DNA from: Stercorarius parasiticus
Taxonomy: Eukaryota > Chordata > Aves > Charadriiformes > Stercorariidae
Length of the DNA stretch: 64,000 nucleotides
Direction: 5' to 3'
Assembly: GCA_013396915.1 (NCBI GenBank)
Contig: VWZL01000324.1
Span: 248,001 to 312,000, forward strand
Made by a program: the position numbers and the translations under genes
The notes under the pieces: model-generated
Told to the model about the DNA's origin: nothing
Seen by the model: only the letters and a program-made list of their open reading frames with translations
The model's database searches: none
Shown here: positions 23,351-36,689 of the stretch, in pieces
How the letters are laid out: every line of letters starts with the position of its first letter
Numbering within the stretch: position 1 is the stretch's first letter

Positions 23351-26300
23351 AATCCATAACAACCTAACTGCCAGTTACACATGGAAGGTTTCAGTTGTCT
23401 CCTCCTGTATCTAAGTCAATAACTTGTCAAACCTTGACACAGGTTTTCTGAAAGGTTTGCTTTTTTTTTTCCCTGCTACAAAACAGTTTGTAAGGGCAAA
23501 GAAACTTCATGTCTTACTTTCAATGACTAAGATCTTCACAGGCAAAAAAAATGATGATACTTGTAGAGTTAGTAGCTGCAAGAACCTGGACACATTATTT
23601 TAGATCTGGCTATCTGAAGATGCTGGTTTTGGAAGGCTCTTCCAAAGTAGGCAAAGTCAAATGTTTCTTCTTTCTGCTATATTTCTACAGGGACAAATAT
23701 ATGCCTGGCACATATACTACATTTCAGAAAGATCAATATTCGTAGCATGAAGGTCACAGAAATATTGGTAAGCATGATTTAAACAACTTGGAGCAAAACC
23801 TATCAAGTTCAATTTTCAACACATTTGTGGCACTAAGGTGATAAAGTTTATGTGGGCCTAATCAGTGTGCTTCTACTTATGTTTTGGATTTGAGGGTGGT
23901 GTTTCCAGTGTGGGATATTCATACTCAGGGCTCTCGACTCTTCGGCTGATCTAGATGGCTTGTAGATAGCAGCATGGAGGCTGAGCACAGCTGTTCCAGA
24001 GTATCCTTTCTATGGTCATGACAAGTTAGATCCCTCTCACAGTACCATGTATAAGTGAAGGAAGCATTTTCTGCTTTTAGAGTAGTCAGCTCATGAGGAA
24101 TGCTGAACCAAACTAACTGTAATCTCATGCGATCAGTACAATTTCACCTGATTTATTGGTGAAACTCCAGGGCAGCAAAATGCGCCCTATTATAGGCTGG
24201 AGACAACACTATTGGAGGTGAAGTGCTGAAACTGGAAAAGTACAGGACTTGGTAACAGAGCTTATGGTATCAAATATCTACCCTGCTTGGCTTTTTTTTT
24301 AAGACAAAACAAAAGAAAAAGGTTATTTTCAGACTGCTTGTTATGACATATAATTTGGGCAGAAATTTTGGTGTTTGCTGAGAACATTTGTGTTTTTCCA
24401 GGATTCCCCAGAAGAAGAGTAGCTTGAACTGAAGAGGCTCTTGAAAAATAATTAATCAATAACCCAACGATTTGAACTTGCGTAGGCCGGTGAATTATGA
24501 GGGAGTATTAGCCAGATGTACTCTATAAACATTTAAGAGGAGAAATTAAGCTGTGATTTCTATTTGAAGGAACAGGAAAGTCACAACATGATGTCAAAAA
24601 TTCTTTGAGAAAGTAGCTAATTAACCCTTCCTCCCAAGCCTAGAGGCCATGAATGGATTAGAAAAAGGTAATGATCCCTAAACAATAGTTATATGGGAAT
24701 AACAAAAAAGCACTTTGCTAGGAGAGGAATGATACATGCAGTGAATTTGCTGACAGTAAGTGGTACAAATAGCCAATACGGAAACATTCACAAAATAATT
24801 GCTGTAGGAGCAACATTTAAGTTCTGAGTGAGCACAAAGATTCAGCCATGCTTTTGGCTTTTCTTACTTGAAGTGTAACAACACTTTAAATGCTGAAATA
24901 TAAAATCTGTTCTACAAATGTCTATTTTGTTACAGTCTTTCATGAGGGCATTATGGCTTTCAGGTGCAATAAACTACCCCTCTTTGTAACAACACCCCTT
25001 TATAAACACAAAGCAAATCATTATGTGGAAAGGGGAGAAGTTAAAAGCCCTAAATCTTCCATTCCCAAGGATACTGTTACCTTCAGATAGAATGTATTTT
25101 TTATGTATGTATTTACTGCTTAAATGTAGTATATTTCCATTGGGTTTAACTGACAAGATTTTAGGGAGTTCTTTATTACTGATTTATATATATACATATA
25201 GACACATACATGTTCAACTACCCATACACTTTTTTGCTCCTGTTTCCTAGCATAAAATTATTACCTTCCCTGGAACAATGAAAATGCAACTGCTTTGTAG
25301 ACCAGTGACTATTCTTTCTTTGAAGAGGTTCATAATAGGATGCATGAAACATCTGGAAGAATTAAATCAAAGGGTGATGGAATTCCCACTGGAGAACACA
25401 TGTCAAACAAGAAAAAGAGTCTTGTGGAACAAATGAGATTTTGCCCTGAGAATTAGCAAGTACAACAGCTAGGCTTAACGTTGGATTGAGACAAAAACTC
25501 CTAAGAGGCCTATTGATACAGTTTTTAAACATCCACTGTGCTTAAAAAAAGAGAAGAATTTGTGTAACTTAGCCTGAAAGCAAAATGTCTGTTTTCGCCA
25601 TCCACAGCCACTATTCAGAGCAATTCCTGAGATCCACAATAATCTACATGTAGGGAAGACAGTCTGGGAGACGGACTGCATCTGATAAATACACCGTTCA
25701 ATTAGGAAAATAGTCGACTATAGCCCTAAAGCTGCAATGGGGAAGGGACGACCAAATTCAGTAGACATGTAGGGACCCACAAAGAACAATAGAAATTCAT
25801 GCTATTAGTGAGGAGGGAGTAGGATTTGTTATTCCTTCTTAACCGTGTTGCTCGCCCATCCACTGCAGTATGGAAAGCCACCCAGAGAACAGCTAGAATG
25901 GAATTAAGATCCACAACTCAAGTTGCTCATTTTGGCACTGGTGTAATTCCAGTTGCCACACCAAAGCTGAATTTCATTCAGTATCTTTCTCAAAAAATGT
26001 TTTATTAGGGAGAAGATTAAAAGCGACTTCAGAAACTGGTAGTCTCACACAGGCATTTGTGTGCCTTGCACAATCATATTCATATCTCATTCACAGCTGT
26101 CAAACAAAAAAAAAAATTAAAGTCTGTCTGTACAACAATACCAATTGCCCCAAAACTGTAGTGCAACGTGGTGAGTTAAAGCAATTTGAAGAGTAATTCA
26201 ATGAGAATTAATTTACTTTTCTTGCGAAAATAAAATGCTCCTTCATCCATATCCTAATGGATCCCCCCATCCAATCTTGTCCTATTTCTGTCTTTACATT

Positions 26301-29300
26301 CTTATAAACAAAAAGACTTATGGAAGCCAAGTTGCAAAGAATGGGCAAGACCATAACTGGTCATACGTGACTTTGGATGAAGCAAAGGAGATTTTCAAAC
26401 CACCTGTTTCTCACTGGTCCGAAGGCAGCTCAAGAGAGCAGTGATATGTTCTTTCCCCTGTGTTTCTGAAGTTGCCTTCACCCTCACTCGGTGGAGAATG
26501 CTCTGCTCATGGAAGAGGGAACAAGGGGAGCTGTGACTGCAAAAAACATGAGTGATCTTGGATTAGAGATGCATTTGGTGATTGGATCACTTGATGCTGT
26601 TCTACTAAACTATTTAGCTCTTTTGGATTTATTAAAAACAAAACTCTAAAAACCCGTTACTTTTTTGAATACAAAGAGTGTTGTCTTTCCACTACAGCTG
26701 GACTAATTTGAGAGGAAGATGATCTGCTGTTGAAGAAGGTGGTGGGAGAGCAGATGTTCTGCTCTGGACAACACAGAATGTATTTGCAATACTGCAAAAT
26801 GCAAAGTCAAGCACACCCTTTATTCTTCTGTATTTCACGCATTTCTGTCAGGCCTTCATTCAAACTGCTAGATCACCAACACGTGAGCAGAAAGATGAAC
26901 AGCAGGAAAGATTTTAAGGATAAAACTGACTTTTGAAATCTCTGCTTCTTATGCAGATATAACAAAAAAAAAGTTATTTTCACTACAGTTAAATATTGAA
27001 CCAATATGAACAGTACTCTGAACTATATTATCTTAAAAGTGAATAATGCAATTTAGAGACTTCATCGCACTGCAGAAGTTCCACCAACTGACTATAGGTT
27101 AGTACACTGGACCTTTATGCCTTTTTAGCACACCAGTTTCTTAGACTATCATTCCTACAATGATTTTATCTTTCCCTCGGAAATCTTTCTATGCAGCTAT
27201 TCTTCATAAAAATGTAAGAATTATTTCCACTTTGTTGATCTTCAGAAGCACGTTGCTGCATTTGCAAAAGTAAGTTTCCAGACATGCTGGTTCTCTGCCT
27301 TCCTGTTTGCAAGTGCAAATTGTGCCAGAAAGGGCATGCTGCTTCTCTGTGATCACAAAATTAATTGGATTTGTCAGCAGTAGTCTGATTTATGTCTCCA
27401 GTTCAAGTCACAAACATGTAATCAGTGCTAAAAGTGGTGGTTGATAGGTCAGGGTGATGAAATCTTTCACTAATACTTCACCTTCAGAGAACCTTCATGT
27501 ATTCAAGTAGTCTGATTTCCTTCTGACTGCTTCATATTTCTCCAATCATCTCGTCTCTTAAGATGAATTGATGAGTTGTTCTGCTATCAGCATACTAAAA
27601 GTCAATGCTGGAAAACTGCTTTTTTTTTCCTTCAGAAACGGTGTATTTATTGTCAGAAAAACAGAGAATAAAAGTGCACATGTTGTTAACTCTGAAAATG
27701 ATTTTTACTGCCAGTTTTGCAAATAACTTAGAACACAACAATCAAACTGTGCTTTTTTCTCTCATACACTAAGGATTCTATAAATTGTTACAAGTTAAAA
27801 CGGATACAGTTTACAGTAATGAATATTTGCCTTTAGTGTCAACAGATATTGTGTTTAAAATGCCCAGGCAAGGAGCGCAACGGCAACTCACAGGCACAGT
27901 GCTTACAGAATCAGTGTCTTAATTACCAGGTAGTAACACAGAGTATACTATAAAGCAAAACAGAGTGAAACACTTAAGAAGTTTGGAACAGTGCAACAAG
28001 TAAGACTAATTCTGCAATTTAAGAAAATGAAATATTACATTTTCGTCTCTGTAAAGACCAGTAACTTTCATAATGTCAGCTGCCAACAAATGAAAGATCG
28101 TAATGTATTCCAGTGAAGTTTCTTTCAACAGAATTTCTGCTTCATAAGTTTTCTAAACAAGAAAGCATCTGAGCTGCTCCAGCATAGAGCTTTTAAGGGC
28201 TATCAAATAGCATTTAAAACACACACACAGTCTACACACTAAACTCTGCTTCTCCTTTCCCCCCCTGTGTTAAAGGTACAGAGCGTCTCCCCGTCATTAA
28301 ACTAAACTCTGAAATCTTGACCATTGTGGTTGCTAAAGATCCCGTGCACTTTTCAGGAGAGGAGGGGCACTAACCACAGTTTCCTCCCCAGATTCCCAGC
28401 CAGGTAATTGCACTCCGCCTGCCTAGAAATCGCCCATCCAGCTTCCACTGAGTAAGCTATTTTGACTCACCCTCTTTTGCTGAAACTGCTGGAGGGCAGC
28501 AGGCGCAGGCTGACAGCTGTGTTCTGTCTTAATGCTCTCTTGCTTTGCTGAATATGAAAACACTGCTACCATAACACAATAAAATGAACAAAGTGACAGA
28601 AATATATTTGTCATAAACTTTAGGAATAGCAAGTAATCTAATAAAAGGATTTGTAAACCAGGCCATTAATCTCTACAAAGGATACTGCTGTGTAGCAGGT
28701 TATCTGTTGTAGCCGATAAGGCAGAGGTGAGGCAAAAAGTTGATGATCCCCACTTCACACGTTGAAGTGTGCACATTTCATCTGTATTAACCAGGGCAAG
28801 AAAAAGAACAGCCTGGACTAATTTCAAATGTCACCTATGTGAGTAAGACAAAGAATTAGCAAGGAAACTCTGCCATTCACCCAGCTATATTTTCAAGAAT
28901 GCTTAAGAAAGGCTTTTCTGGTTTCTATCTTCTTCTAACTTGATGGGAGCCTACAGGAGACTAAGATGTTCAGACAGAAATTCAATGATGGAGCTCAGAG
29001 TAAAGCGACACAGCTTCCCAGATACACTCCAGAGATATTTAATAGGTTCTGTCATAATCCATATGTTCTCTTCAAAAAATAGGAATAAAAACCAGCTGCC
29101 TCACAATAAATTCTAACTGCAGTGTGAGTTAATTTTAAACTGATGTAACATTCAGTCAGTTTTCATTTAAAATGACAGTGGATATCTTTGCCAGAGTAAG
29201 TGTGGATTTGTAAAAACAGATGAGGAATGGTAAAATGTTTTTCCTTCAAGACAAATATTTCTTTTTAACATGGAGCTTTTAGATAATAGATTAAGTGTTC

Positions 29301-29907
29301 AAGTGAAGAAAGACTTTACATTCATCGCCATGCTGATGTATTACTAAAGTACTGTGCTTTTGGACTCTGTCAGGAACCCCTCAGTGACGTGGCAGAGCAG
29401 AGATGGTAAATGGTGCCTGATGCCAGTTCTGCTGGCACAGGCCCTGAAGCAACGTGCTGGCTCTGCTACCGGTGGGGTGGCCAGCGCAGGCAGGCACTTG
29501 GTGTGGTCCCTTGCTGATTTCAGCTGCAGATGTCAAAGAAGGGAGGGAAGCAGCAGGCTACATTCTGTTTATTCCGACTCTTATAACTTGTAAGAATTGC
29601 CTCTGTGAGGTTCCAAATAATTCAGATATTTGCAAATATCACCCCATACGAACAGCAAAAAATAACAAAAATACAGATTGAAGTTACCAAGATCCACATT
29701 ACAAAATACAGCAAGCAATCCACTAATACTCCTCATTCCTACCATTCAAACTGCTCTCAGCTTCCCAGAAAACCACAAATGACCAAGGAAGAAAACAGGC
29801 TTATAGTGTGTCCCAAAGATCAATAGATTTTGACTATGCAAGCCCAAGAATGCAGTTGTTGCAGGAAAAATACAATGGCGTGTCAGAGTGACTGGGACAG
29901 ACGTGTC
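23351..29907. other. Long unique non-coding stretch
   Basis: About 6.5 kb in which I see no gene, RNA or identifiable transposon. Frames are all under 85 codons. Minor features are a T-run at 23460-23470, an ATATATAT run near 25184-25200 and a 7-bp hairpin (CACTTCA/TGAAGTG) at 28751-28769. Composition is AT-rich and uniform, as in an intron or gene desert. Confidence 0.5.
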
Positions 29908-30195
29908 ATATCCTAGGGACAGGACGAGGGGTAACAGATTTAAACTGAAAGAGGATAGATTTAGATTAGATATGAGGAAGAAATTCTTTACTGTAAGGGT
30001 GGTGAGGCACTGGAACAGGTTGCCCAGAGAAGTTGTGGATGCCCCATCCCTGGAAGTGTTCAAGGCCAGGTTGGACGAGGCTTTGAGCAACCTGGTCTAG
30101 TGGGAGGTGTCCCTGCCCAGGTCAGGGGGTTGGAACTAGATGATCTTTAAGGTCCCTGCCAACCCAAACCATTCTATTATTCTATGATCCTATGA
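29908..30195 (+). mobile_element. CR1 LINE, 3' end only
   Basis: A heavily 5' truncated CR1 copy carrying the last ORF2 codons and the 3' UTR. The block [20 protein letters not shown] is followed by [20 protein letters not shown] and ends with LSNLV and a TAG at 30098-30100. This frame is intact over its short length. The 3' UTR has GGAACTAGATGATCTTTAAG and ends in the octamer-type tail ATTCTATTATTCTATGATCC then TATGA. It is closely similar to the last 300 bases of the copy at 14130-15160 and likely of a related avian subfamily. Truncation at the 5' end is the normal result of incomplete reverse transcription. It has no coding capacity. Confidence 0.95.
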
Positions 30196-30483
30196 TTTAG
30201 TCCCATTCTGTTATCTTAAAATGTCTTCAAAAAGCTGTTTCATCTTAGGTTTCAAAAACAGCAGATCAGACAGGTAAATACCATATATCCTTTCTGCTTG
30301 AGTCAAAGGATTTTTCCTTTCTTCCCTCTCTGAGTTGTGATTCCAGTTTCTACAGCGGTAAGGCTTCAATGGTCTTGAGAAGGTAAACAGAGGATGATTG
30401 TTTTCTATAATAACAATGCACTCAATGCTATCATTAGGCATTGCATTTAAAGAAAATCAAAGGAGGAATGTTTTGACCTAGCA

Positions 30484-30762
30484 CATAGTTAAATTATGGA
30501 ACTCATTGGGATAGGATGTTGGTAAGGCCAAAGACCTGAACAAGCTCACAAAGGGACCAGACAAGTTCCTAGAAGATAGGTCCATCAATAGATTTGTTCA
30601 TATTTAACCACGGAATCAAGAAACCCCTAAACTGTTAATTCCTGTAAACTATGAACATTTACTAAGGGGTGGATTGCTTCCTGTAACTTGTATTATATAT
30701 TCTTCCCTTTTGTAATTGACACCATAAAGACTCTATGCTGGGCTAAGTGGACTTTTGGTACA
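30484..30762 (+). mobile_element. Older CR1/L3-type LINE 3' end
   Basis: A second, clearly older LINE 3' end of a different CR1 lineage. The frame from 30488 reads VKLWNSLG, a stop, then DVGKAKDLNKLTKGPDKF and LEDRSIN. This fits the family's C-terminal pattern of LWN-LP-DV-EAK-LN-FKKGLDKF and EDRSING. About 170 bases later the 3' region ATGCTGGGCTAAGTGGACTT then TTGGTAC matches the CTGGGCTAGATGGACC-TTGGTC end typical of this lineage, instead of the ATTCTATGA tail. The distance and order are as expected. It is a decayed pseudogene, about 290 bases downstream of the younger CR1. Confidence 0.75.
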
Positions 30763-31442
30763 AAAAATACAGAAAGTCCTGTTTCTGAGTGGGAGGTGGG
30801 GTGCGAAAAAGAACTGACAAAACAGGTCATGAACAGAAAATGCAAAGCCAACAGCAATTTTTAAAAAGTATTTTTTGTGAATAAGCAAAAATGGACATGC
30901 TATCATGCAGAACTCTCCTATCCCAAAAATAACACGCAAAATTGACTTTCCCCTGTGACAGGTAAACTTAACCTTGAATGGATGACCTATCTGAACTCTA
31001 AAATAATTGTTTTCCCTCTGTAAGCTTCTGACTACGCAAACGTTATACACATGCTTACCTCTAAGCATGTGAGTGCTCCCTTGAGAGCCATGTATCTTTT
31101 TTTCTATGCTGTGTTGATATGATGTTCAATGGTTTCCCTTTTAAAGCTGAGCAAAGTGGACGCATCTCACACACAGATGGCCATTTTGCAACACTCTTTC
31201 GGTGGCTAAGAAATCTACTACCAATCTTTCTCACCAAAATCAGTATTTCTTATTAGCAACTCCAGGATAGTTAATACTGGAGTAGCAGTACTGTATCAAT
31301 GCCAGCCAAGGGTGAACTCAAATAGTGTTTTCTACTTGATTGATAAAACAAAAAGTGTTGGTTTTTTTGGAAGGATGCAAAGGCAAGCTTTGTTTAACTA
31401 CTGGGCTGGTTGGCAATGCAAAAGGATTTTCTTTAATTTTCC
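30763..31442. other. Unique non-coding sequence
   Basis: No gene or repeat is recognised between the old CR1 end and the pyrimidine repeat. Confidence 0.5.
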
Positions 31443-31501
31443 ATTTCTCCTTCCCTGTCTCTTCTCTTTCTCTCTCTCTCTTTCTCTGTCTTTTCTTTCC
31501 C
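31443..31501. repeat. CT-rich low-complexity tract
   Basis: A near-pure pyrimidine tract on the + strand with several TCTC units. It has no function apparent beyond a simple repeat. Confidence 0.9.
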
Positions 31502-34110
31502 AGATGCATCATAACAAATCCATGCAGTTTCAGACCTCTGGATTATGCAGGACCCTGGGAGACACAGGGCTCCTGCTGATTCTTGCCAGTCATGTTAGCA
31601 AACTGCAGAAAAATGTAGTTATTCAAGATATTTCCTTGCTTGGATCTATTCAGTCCCTTTCTCACACAATAATAGAATACCTGTATTTTTCATAAAGCCT
31701 CTTCTGTAGCCAATTCCTATGAGGGTGGAAACTTCTGGGCAAAGGACAGCACATTTCACACTAAAAACTCACGCTGACACCTTCGCAAATACGTAGGCGC
31801 TGATCTGTAAAATATTACTCAGTCCTTTCCAATGGCCTGCTGGCTAGATATGATGTACATTGTCAAAGATAAAGGTCAGTGGATTAATGCTATTAGGTTG
31901 AAGTAAAGGCATCAGGGGAAAAAAAAAGTTAATAGCAAATCTGAATGCACAATCCTTATTTGAATGGGCAAAGTACCCTTTACTGTGACTAGCTACTCTA
32001 CATTGCAGTAAAATGCGAGTCACTAGAAAGTGTCATCATTTAAATCAGAGTACATCATTGTTTCTTTCTGAGGTTTCAGATCTCCAACTGGAAGCCTGTT
32101 GAATGAGGCTGGTTTATGCTGAAAGGCACACCATCCGAAAACGAGTGCTTTGTGCCTTACTGGCATCTTCTTTCTGAAGTCTGAAATGGGATTTGCAAGT
32201 GTGCAAGAGTCCTGTGATAGGGGGAAGCACTGCAGGAACTTGTGGCAGAGAGAAACAAAGGTCCCGACTGCATGCGGTGGGCAAGTAGGAGGGTGACAGA
32301 AGCGGGGAGTGGGATAGAGCTCGAGTCTGCTGGCTCCTGTACCTCTGCGTGAGCCATGAGACCCTCACTCCTCATCATCTACTGTAGGTATTGAATCCTA
32401 TTATTTATTGAGAGCTAACTGTGCGAACAGAGATTCTGTTACTGTCACTGCAGTTAATTAGTTCAGAGGAGGCCAGTAGCCCACGTTACACAGGAAGTTG
32501 GGTGATAACACCAGAATGATTCCTTTTGACCTCGAAATCTATAGATCTATGAGACCTATAAAGGAACACCTCCTAACACCAGGAGTCTTAACCAGCGTAG
32601 GGCGCTCTGGATGCACAATACTGTGCAGGTCAGAGCTACCTTGAGCTTTGAACAGTGTTGTTTCCAGAGCATGATGGCCATCTCCCTCACAAGGTAAGCG
32701 ACCTTGTGATGTTCTTGTCACTGTTCTCCAGACAGTATTTGTGTGCTAGCCTCTGAGTAGCAATACTTGTCTATTACCTGGCTGAATAGTAGCAGCATCT
32801 ACTCTTCACGTTTTTGTAGTGCATTAGTGGAGCCCCGTCTGATGTTTAAATGTGTTGACTGAGACCTAGGTTTTCTGAGCTTTCCATGATGACCTACATC
32901 CATGCTGAAGCTAACACTTGACTTAACAAAAGAAGCTTTCCATTTTGATTAAGACGGGCCACATAAAGAAATGTCAGATGGTATGTGGAGCCTGGCCCAT
33001 GCCTGTTATGAGAATGGACTCCTGTCCTTGAAAATTCAAATGAAAATGTTTATAAGGAAGTTGGTAAGGTAGCATAAATCCCTCTAATTGAGTAACCTAA
33101 TCTTTCAAACAATCTTTCTCAATGCAATGCTATTTACTTTGGATTCAGAGTAAAAAGGGAGTTAAAGGACTGACGGGGCTTTAAGTTTCCCAGTAAAGTG
33201 GTGGCATTGTAGGACAGCGGCAGAGTATGAGATGGTATTTTTGGAATATAAATATCTGTTAACAAAGCATGAAAAGATAGCTATGCAGCAATGACCGCTC
33301 CCTCACTGTGGGAATTCCCATGGAAACACAATTCACATCACTTTTCACTGCTCTGCTTAATGCAAGATGGGATTAAACATGGTTAGACAACTCTTCAAAT
33401 ATAAAGGCTGTAGGAAGATAGAGAAGAGGCAGCAATTGATTCACAGCTGCTCCGACAGAGGGAAGATCTGCAGAGCCCCAGAGGACAACTTGTGAAGTGC
33501 TTCCATGAACTACTGAGCTGTACGTGCTAAAATTCCTTACTTTTAAATTCCTGCACTGTGGGATAATCTTTGGGTGTCCAGAGGCTGGAAACTCTAGCAT
33601 CCAGCCCCAGGACGTAGCCACACTCTTCTCCAGCCTCTCCCACAGCCCTGTGCCCTGGCAGCATCCTTCACCCTAACCTCCCCCCCCTACCCCCACACTG
33701 CATGGGGATTAGACAGAGAGGAACGCATGTCCCCACATCCAAACAGTGCATTTCTTCTTCCTGCACATCAACTTTGGCTCCTGTTCTTCTACCCTGCCAC
33801 ATCACAAGTGATGACCTCTGCCTGCTTCTCCATTTTTTTATTCCACTTTTGTATTTCTTAATAAAGTTATTCTCACTGCCTGCAACACCTTGAAGCCATA
33901 GAGGAGGGGGCAGTGGCAGCGTATGGTCCAGCTATGAGAGAAGAGTAGACAGCTTAAGTTTTCATCATTTAAGAGTGCAGAAGGTATCATTTGAGAATGC
34001 TCTGTGGTAGGGAGAAGGTACAGAACAGATTCTTCTTTCACTTATGATAAGACCAAGACCACATTCAGCTTCCCTTTCTAGTAGTGCAAATTTGACCCAT
34101 GCACTTAAAC
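31502..34110. other. Unique non-coding sequence
   Basis: No gene is supported. C-runs occur near 33679-33695. The block at about 31770-32060 has even composition and could be conserved, but I see no specific reason to call it. Confidence 0.5.
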
Positions 34111-34145
34111 CAGTGGAGCTATTCCAAATTTACACAAGTGCGAGG
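34111..34145. mobile_element. Palindromic MITE arm remnant
   Basis: CAGTGGAGCTATTCCAAATT then TACACAAGTGCGAGG matches the inner arm pattern (CAGTGGAG-TA-TCCA-ATTTACACCAGTG) of the hairpin family at 10001. The opposite arm is not visible, so this is a fragment. Confidence 0.4.
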
Positions 34146-36039
34146 GCATCTTGACTTTGCATGTTTATTAGTGATTGTTATCCACAGTTTAATTTTAAAT
34201 GCATTAATAGCACTGAGCCTTTTGTTTGACCACCCACTGTTCACAGCAGAATTGAAGCGGTGGCATGTTTCCTGGTCCAAAAATTAACACAGATGCTTAT
34301 GTAGGTAAGTAGGACGTCTACCCTTCAGTCTGTGTTCCAGGGCTACTTGGATATTAAAACCACTAATATCAAATAAGGTATAAACAATGTGAACTAGAGT
34401 GATCCCTAGTTTACAATAAATATCTGCCATACAGTTATAAGGATTAACAACCTAGTATTTGTTTAAACTGCCTGCCAACTATGTTTTGTTCTTCTTTGAA
34501 GGATCCAATATTTGTATAATGCCTTCTGTTAAGTCTGGATGACTGTCTTAAATGGAAAATGCACCCTACTGACCTCATTTGAAATAGCTGTTTGGACTAA
34601 TATAAATTTACTGCAGAGCCATTTACATTTCCTAGCTGTTCTTTCTGTACTATGTTTATGGAACGTGACAAGTTTAAGTAGATCTAAAGTGGATAATATT
34701 TTTCATCATGTTGTTGCTTTAATTGTTACTATTCAAACTGCTGCTTAGATCCAAAATGAGCAGAAATGTGATGTAAAATATAACATACTGACTCAAGTAC
34801 TGTCAGACAGCAGTCTTCTACCTAAACAATGAGAAACTATTTGTTCACAATGTATGTATTCAGTATTTGCATGGGCAGAATATGTTGTCCAGTAAATTTG
34901 AGAGACCCAAATGGACCGTGACAGATACTCTTGTCCACAACAACAGATGCAACTGTGAGGAGGCTAAATCGGTCTGCTTAGCCTGTGTGAACACCAGTTG
35001 CAGTTGCTTTCCTGTGCTTGTTGCATGGCAAGTCCCTAGAGGATATACCAAGCAGGTGACACATTAGCTCTGAGCAAAGAATTAATTTTTACAGAGCAAC
35101 ACTCTTTCCTTGGAGTTGGAAAGAGTGGTAGGTTTGGAGGTATTCTGGCTTGCACTTGAGGTGGTAGCTTATAGACGTATACCGAGCCTGTGGCTTTTAT
35201 TCCACTTTTTTTTGAAAAAAATAAAAAAAATAAAAAAAATCAGAGCTCACAGCTTGGATTTTTTTTTCTTAATTTCTTCCACAAATGAAATTGTGGAGAA
35301 TCACTGCTCCCAGTTGTTCCCGTGTGCAGTGAGCATATCTGTGTCCTGTGGGAGGGATGATGAGGGGGGTGATGGTTTCCAAGAGAGATGTGGGACTTCA
35401 GCAGCACCTTCATCTGCAGTGTCCACCATGGGGTAAGATCTTAAAGGGATAGGTCAGAGCGCTCTTACGAGATGGAAAACATTGAAGAGCGAGCAGTCAG
35501 AGAAAAGAAAGAGAGCACTACTAGCCCCCTGAAAGTTCTCACTGACATTGTAGTACTTCACTGACTTTTTTCCCAGCAGGTTATATGAACATTAAGAGCC
35601 CATCAGAAACATCACATTTCAAGAATATTGGGAAAAAAAAACTTAGATTTTTGTTTTCATGTAAAATGAAAATTTCCAGTGATAGGGAAAGAACATTAAA
35701 TTCTGACAACACTGTAAGAAGAGATGCAAAGTGAACTTCAAATTTCTATATTATAGAATAATTTAGTATTTCGATGTGGAACATTTTAATGTTCTTATGT
35801 AAAATTTATTATGGAAATGTCTATACTAGCAATGGAAAACGAGTAATACACATCAAATGCCAGCATCCAAAACTGGTATGGCTTTATATTTAGCACATTT
35901 ATTCTTTAGTGTACATTTTTTAAGCTTTGTAAGATTTTCATCTGAGTTTTCCTGAAATGTTTGAGTTATCATATATGGCATTCATTGCATCTTAATGAAA
36001 AAAAAAAAAAAAGTTTTATTTCCATTTTCCTTTAAAGTG
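34146..36039. other. Unique non-coding sequence with A-rich tracts
   Basis: No gene is supported. A-rich tracts lie at 35214-35239 (AAAAAAAT units) and 35998-36013 (16 A). I looked for a retrocopy upstream of each and did not recognise one. Confidence 0.5.
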
Positions 36040-36360
36040 GAATATGTTTGATCTAGTCGAGGTTGAGACATTTATGAATGTTCCAAACATTTAAGACTAA
36101 AATATGCAAATGAGACTGATTTTCCGTAACTCATCAAACAACCCAAATATAAAGCCATCCTATCAACACATCTGAATTTCTAAAACCCAGCAGATCAAAT
36201 GGTTTTGTTGTGCAATCAGACCAGCCAAAAACTCATGATGTGATGACTAACGATAAATTCCACAACTGGAAAAGCCTTACTGAAAAATCCTTGTTTCTTT
36301 GATCTGTTATATAAATTAGACAGCTGTAACTCTTTACTGCTACTGCAGCTGTTATTATGA
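36040..36360. promoter_or_regulatory. Candidate conserved non-coding element with octamer site
   Basis: A perfect POU octamer ATGCAAAT at 36104-36111 sits in a repeat-free AT-rich block with CAATCAGACCAGCC near 36213 and an ACAGCTGTAA E-box near 36321. No frame is present. Called from site content and appearance only. Confidence 0.25.
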
Positions 36361-36689
36361 ATACGTATTTGTGTTATCAAAGCAATTAGGAACAATGACT
36401 AACTATGACTGCACTATGTGAAGAGTCCTCACCTTCCTTCCTGCCCCTGAAGTACAGCCTGTGCCCCAAAGAGCTCACAGTCCAACTGCAAGACAACACT
36501 AAGTGAGCTCCAGCCACACATCTCACTCCCGGAGCCATCCCAGCAAACGAGAGCTTTGAGGAAAGACTCTGAGATATCCCTATGGGAACAGGAGAGAAAA
36601 CTTTGCTGCTCCTGTGAGAAAGCACAGAATTATTTTTTTTTCAAAATGTCCCCAACAGATGAGATTGCAATTGCGCACTGCTCAGGGTC

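Noticed and set aside
29746..30090. Minus-strand 114-codon frame
   Set aside because: It largely mirrors the CR1 3' end on the + strand and has no feature of its own.
33679..33697. C-rich run as a possible i-motif or G-quadruplex on the minus strand
   Set aside because: Only two or three C tracts are present with no fourth nearby.
35100..35240. Processed pseudogene ending in an A-rich tail
   Set aside because: The tail is AAAAAAAT units and no coding similarity was recognised upstream.
36440..36500. CCCCAAAGAGCTCACAGTCC, similar to words in old SINE or L2 consensuses
   Set aside because: Only about 20 bases match and the flanks do not; it may be a trace but cannot be assigned.
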